DNA of 64,000 nt from NCBI GenBank assembly GCA_022825705.1, contig JAJDWH010000007.1:24462-88461 (forward strand), in the 5' to 3' direction. This document shows, one piece after another, positions 61,467 to 64,000 of this stretch. This DNA comes from Alphaproteobacteria bacterium (GTDB lineage Bacteria > Pseudomonadota > Alphaproteobacteria > TMED109). Position 1 is the stretch's first letter, and each line of letters opens with the position of its first letter. A program made the translations under genes and the position numbers. The notes beneath the pieces were generated by a model that was given only the letters and a program-made list of their open reading frames with translations, did not search any database and was not told where the DNA came from.

Positions 61467-63458
61467 CTAAGCTGGCGGTCTCGTAACGACAATCTGTTTT
61501 GCGCGAACCCGCATCCGCCCACTTCTCTCGTCGGCCTTGTGTTTTAAGAAAGAAACTTTAGTGCCCGCGACACGCAAATGCCATGGCACGTCCTTTACGT
61601 CATTTTGGTGAAAAAAGATATCCCCTCCAAAGTCCCGTACAATAAAACCGTACCCTTTGACTGGGTCAAACCACTTAATGTGCCCGACTTCTGGCTGGTC
61701 AGTGCCGGCTTGTGCAACTTCAACTCCAGCACCGTTCTCACGTGATGGTCCCGTCAATGCATTTGCTAAGCGATTCGTGAATGCTCGGAGCCTGCTCGGT
61801 GGAACGTTGCCCGTTTCGAATTTTGCGAGCGCAGATCTTATGTTCTTTATCGAGACCTCGCATAATTGCTCACTCTTGACCGGGTCTCTTAGCACGCCCA
61901 CAATCTTATTCGAGTACTGAGCCACCTCTTTACTCGCCAATGAGGGACATTTATCGCCTGCGATGAGAATCCTCAGGACCATAAGCATATGATGTTTGTA
62001 TTGACGAAACTCCTTTGGCATTTTGTGGTAGTTCAAATAAGCTTCTACCCTGAGCAGGCAGACGCCACTGGCGTGATAAGCAGCCGGGTTGTGATCATTT
62101 GCGAATAGCCGGCCTTCGTACGCCTTCAATAGCTCCCCATAGTATCGTGGATGACTATGCGGTTCGTTCAAGAACATTGCAACGAACGATTTTGTTTGCG
62201 CAGTAAGCGTGACAATATTCTTCGCTTTAATGTTACTCATTGCATATTGCTTGGAACGCCGCTCATAAAAGATTCGTTCATGTGCTTCTCTACTGGCTTC
62301 CTGAGTAGTGTAGTAATCTTCCAAATCTCGGTGGAAAGGAGTCAGAGACTCTAGAGCTTCCGGTAACACTGCAGTCTGTCTGTTGGTAGCTTTAATGACT
62401 TCTGTAACAATTTGGTCATCACCGGTTGCGACAAGTTTCACTGGTATGAACATAGTCTTGTTCACATTCGATCTGTTTTGAAACAATATGTGGGTGGTTT
62501 GACATCCGTTAACGATTTGAAAATCAGAAATCTTAAAGGTGTCGCCGGTCCTTCTTATCGATCGTGCTACAATAGTGATGCCGTTATTTAACAGAGGAAA
62601 AGTTGCATTTGCATTCCTGTCAATCACTGTATCCTTAATCTCCTCGTTAACTGGATTGTGTCCTTGAAAATCTCGCACATTGTCGTAAAATAAATCCCCG
62701 TTCAAAGTATGTTCATCTCTGGAGACGAGTGTAATGAATTCGTCTCCTCTCAGCAGGCCCAAATAAGCTTCATCGACACCAGCAATTTTGGGGAAGGCGG
62801 TCGATCTTTCAAGTTCAATTTCGCGGGTCACCCCGCGTTCCAAATCGCGGTATATAATTCTGAGAGCAGCAGCATCGATCGGCAAAAAACGAATTTCGGA
62901 GAAGATGTTCAGATTGCGAAGCTGTTCGGAGCCCTGGGTAATCCGAGAAAGAGCTTCAGGTTGGTCCTTCCACGTCCCAGAGGTAGCATAATACAAGAAA
63001 CATTTCGGGTTATCCTGCATGTGTATACTGCGCCCAAAAATGTAATTCATAAGTTCAATACACTGTTTGACTTCGGAACGAAACGGCATGGTGCAGTCCG
63101 GCGAGAAGAATTGAGTTACGCCGTGAACAAAGGTTCCGATCTCCGATGCTTTGAAGGATGAGCTAGATTTGGCCTGAACGAATACGAACTCGACGTCTAG
63201 TCGCCCCATTTTTTCTATAAAAAAATCCACATCATCAGTTGTTAAAGCTGGTCGACCATTCACAAGAACAGCGATAACATCCAGTCCACCGTCTCCGGAT
63301 CCTCCTACAAGAAAATCGTCTGAAATGTCAACTTGATGATTTTTGCGGAGCATTGAGGACGCGACAAAAATCTCAAAAAGATTTCCGAAATCCATTTCAG
63401 AGTAACCGCGGGCGTCGCCAAACGAAGTAACAAATCCCTCCAGTATACGGTCATCCAT
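61467..63458 (-). CDS. AIPR (abortive phage infection) protein with nuclease-like N-terminus and C-terminal cold-shock domain
   Basis: 663 aa. The N-terminal ~120 residues resemble a PD-(D/E)XK nuclease: 'GGSGDGGLDVIAVL' then 'VEFVFVQAKSSSSF' (Asp ... Gln-x-Lys). The AIPR domain spans the centre ('FPLLNNGITIVARSIRRTGD', 'QIVNGCQTTHILFQN', 'VTEVIKATNRQTAV'). Residues ~590-660 form a cold-shock domain ('GHIKWFDPVKGYGFIVRDFG', 'DIFFHQNDV'). AIPR proteins include phage abortive-infection factors. The start follows GAGGATAAAGAC. AT-rich compared with the core genome. Confidence 0.9.
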   Translation of the reverse strand: MDDRILEGFVTSFGDARGYSEMDFGNLFEIFVASSMLRKNHQVDISDDFLVGGSGDGGLDVIAVLVNGRPALTTDDVDFFIEKMGRLDVEFVFVQAKSSSSFKASEIGTFVHGVTQFFSPDCTMPFRSEVKQCIELMNYIFGRSIHMQDNPKCFLYYATSGTWKDQPEALSRITQGSEQLRNLNIFSEIRFLPIDAAALRIIYRDLERGVTREIELERSTAFPKIAGVDEAYLGLLRGDEFITLVSRDEHTLNGDLFYDNVRDFQGHNPVNEEIKDTVIDRNANATFPLLNNGITIVARSIRRTGDTFKISDFQIVNGCQTTHILFQNRSNVNKTMFIPVKLVATGDDQIVTEVIKATNRQTAVLPEALESLTPFHRDLEDYYTTQEASREAHERIFYERRSKQYAMSNIKAKNIVTLTAQTKSFVAMFLNEPHSHPRYYGELLKAYEGRLFANDHNPAAYHASGVCLLRVEAYLNYHKMPKEFRQYKHHMLMVLRILIAGDKCPSLASKEVAQYSNKIVGVLRDPVKSEQLCEVSIKNIRSALAKFETGNVPPSRLRAFTNRLANALTGPSRENGAGVEVAQAGTDQPEVGHIKWFDPVKGYGFIVRDFGGDIFFHQNDVKDVPWHLRVAGTKVSFLKHKADERSGRMRVRAKQIVVTRPPA

Positions 63459-63503
63459 GTCTTTATCCTCAAGGTCACTACGCGCGACAAAGCGGTGTAG
63501 GGC

Positions 63504-63532
63504 TAATTTAATCGACAGTGAGTTGTTTGGTC
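63504..63532 (-). promoter_or_regulatory. Predicted sigma70 promoter of the AIPR gene
   Basis: On the minus strand TTGACC (63532-63527) and TTAAAT (63509-63504) are 17 bases apart, about 46 bases upstream of the ATG. Confidence 0.5.
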
Positions 63533-63611
63533 AATCCTGTCGTGCATCCTAAGCATCAGATGTTCCAGTTGACCTGCTTTTCGGAATCGGATTATGAACA
63601 GCGGGGCTATT

Positions 63612-64000
63612 TTTGCTATTGCTGGCGGCGTGGGGGTCCGCCACGAGCGGAAGCAAGGTCCTGCTGCACCTGATGGCGGGCTCGAAGGAGGATGCTGAGA
63701 CGGTGGCGCGTTCTTCCAGGACTTGCGTCACTGCGGCCTCGGCGATCCCCTGCTGGTGGTCTCCGACGGCGCGCTGGGGATCGTCAAGGCGATTAAGACG
63801 TGCTTCTCGCGCTCAGGGCGGCAGCGCTGCCTCGCCCACCGCATGCGGAACCTGGTGGCCGAGGTGCCGGACGACGCCTCTGGCCCGAGTTCAAGGGGCG
63901 TGTTACGGCTGGCTACCAGGCGCGGGCGCGGGGGGTTTGCCGCGGCCCCGGCCGGGGAAAGGGTATTGTGCGGGGTAGGGGTGCGGGTCGCGCGGCCGGG
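63612..64000 (+). pseudogene. IS256-family transposase fragment with frameshifts, runs off window
   Basis: Three frames carry successive pieces: 'GSKVLLHLMAGSKEDAETV', then 'FFQDLRHCGLGDPLLVVSDG' with 'RQRCLAHRMRNLVAEVPDD', then 'LWPEFKGRVTAGYQARARG'. 'VVSDGALGIVKAI' carries the second catalytic Asp region of the IS256 DDE domain. No start or terminal inverted repeat is visible. Dead mobile element, continuing beyond the right edge. Confidence 0.85.

Noticed and set aside
1..64000. CRISPR arrays, tRNA/rRNA genes, riboswitches
   Set aside because: I looked for regular short repeats, cloverleaf and conserved rRNA segments and found none I could support by eye.

Overview
The window is GC-rich DNA and reads as an alphaproteobacterial chromosome. 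The best evidence is gene order: mutY is divergent from a DciA-like gene (DUF721), and a TolC-type channel gene is followed by a tiny PopZ/DUF2497 gene and valS, an order I know from Alphaproteobacteria. Dihydroxy-acid dehydratase, TRAP transporters, phytanoyl-CoA dioxygenase, CmcJ/NvfI, AtuA/DUF1446, SMP-30 and nucleoside hydrolase genes suggest an aerobic heterotroph scavenging small organics. I cannot name a genus. I saw no rRNA, tRNA or CRISPR array.

Region 1 (1-28.7 kb) is mostly core and metabolic. It opens with the 3' part of an AhpD-like peroxidase gene, then tlyA, a tightly coupled catabolic trio (AtuA-like, its split small domain, SMP-30 lactonase), a PLP decarboxylase, a rhodanese and a fused TRAP permease. 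From 17.5 kb down to 9.5 kb on the minus strand lies a respiratory cluster: TAXI receptor, a small membrane protein, a 58-aa small subunit, CuA subunit II, a heme-copper subunit I, heme O synthase, SCO/SenC, a cytochrome b-ferredoxin-MvhD fusion, a small anchored protein and a bacteriohemerythrin. Subunit I lacks the cross-linking tyrosine of oxygen reductases, so the complex may be an sNOR-type nitric oxide reductase. Next come mutY, a cupin-like gene, dciA, an ABC-type binding protein, tolC, a minimal popZ, valS and ilvD, closed by a hairpin facing a phytanoyl-CoA dioxygenase gene.

Region 2 (28.7-44.4 kb) is an accessory zone mixed with metabolic genes. It holds a DUF4268 nuclease, a decayed tyrosine integrase, and a graveyard of toxin-antitoxin modules. 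AbiEi, VapB and Xre antitoxin genes look intact, while their partners AbiEii, VapC and a RelE/HigB-like toxin are truncated or carry a nonsense codon. Two different RES toxin/antitoxin operons look intact. Ribokinase, DUF3237, CmcJ/NvfI and DapA-like genes lie between.

Region 3 (44.4-49.2 kb) is metabolic: GST, HDAC-like deacetylase, nucleoside hydrolase and an SDR.

Region 4 (49.3-64 kb) is a defence island: a two-gene unit whose second product carries a HEPN-type Rx4H motif; a type III-like restriction-modification operon (SNF2 helicase, DUF4391, Mod, embedded HicAB, Res); and an AIPR protein with a predicted nuclease N-terminus and a cold-shock C-terminus. The Res gene has a single in-frame TAA that cuts the helicase from its nuclease domain. 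Mod has an AT-rich middle, as expected for an exchanged target-recognition domain. The window ends in a broken IS256-type transposase gene.
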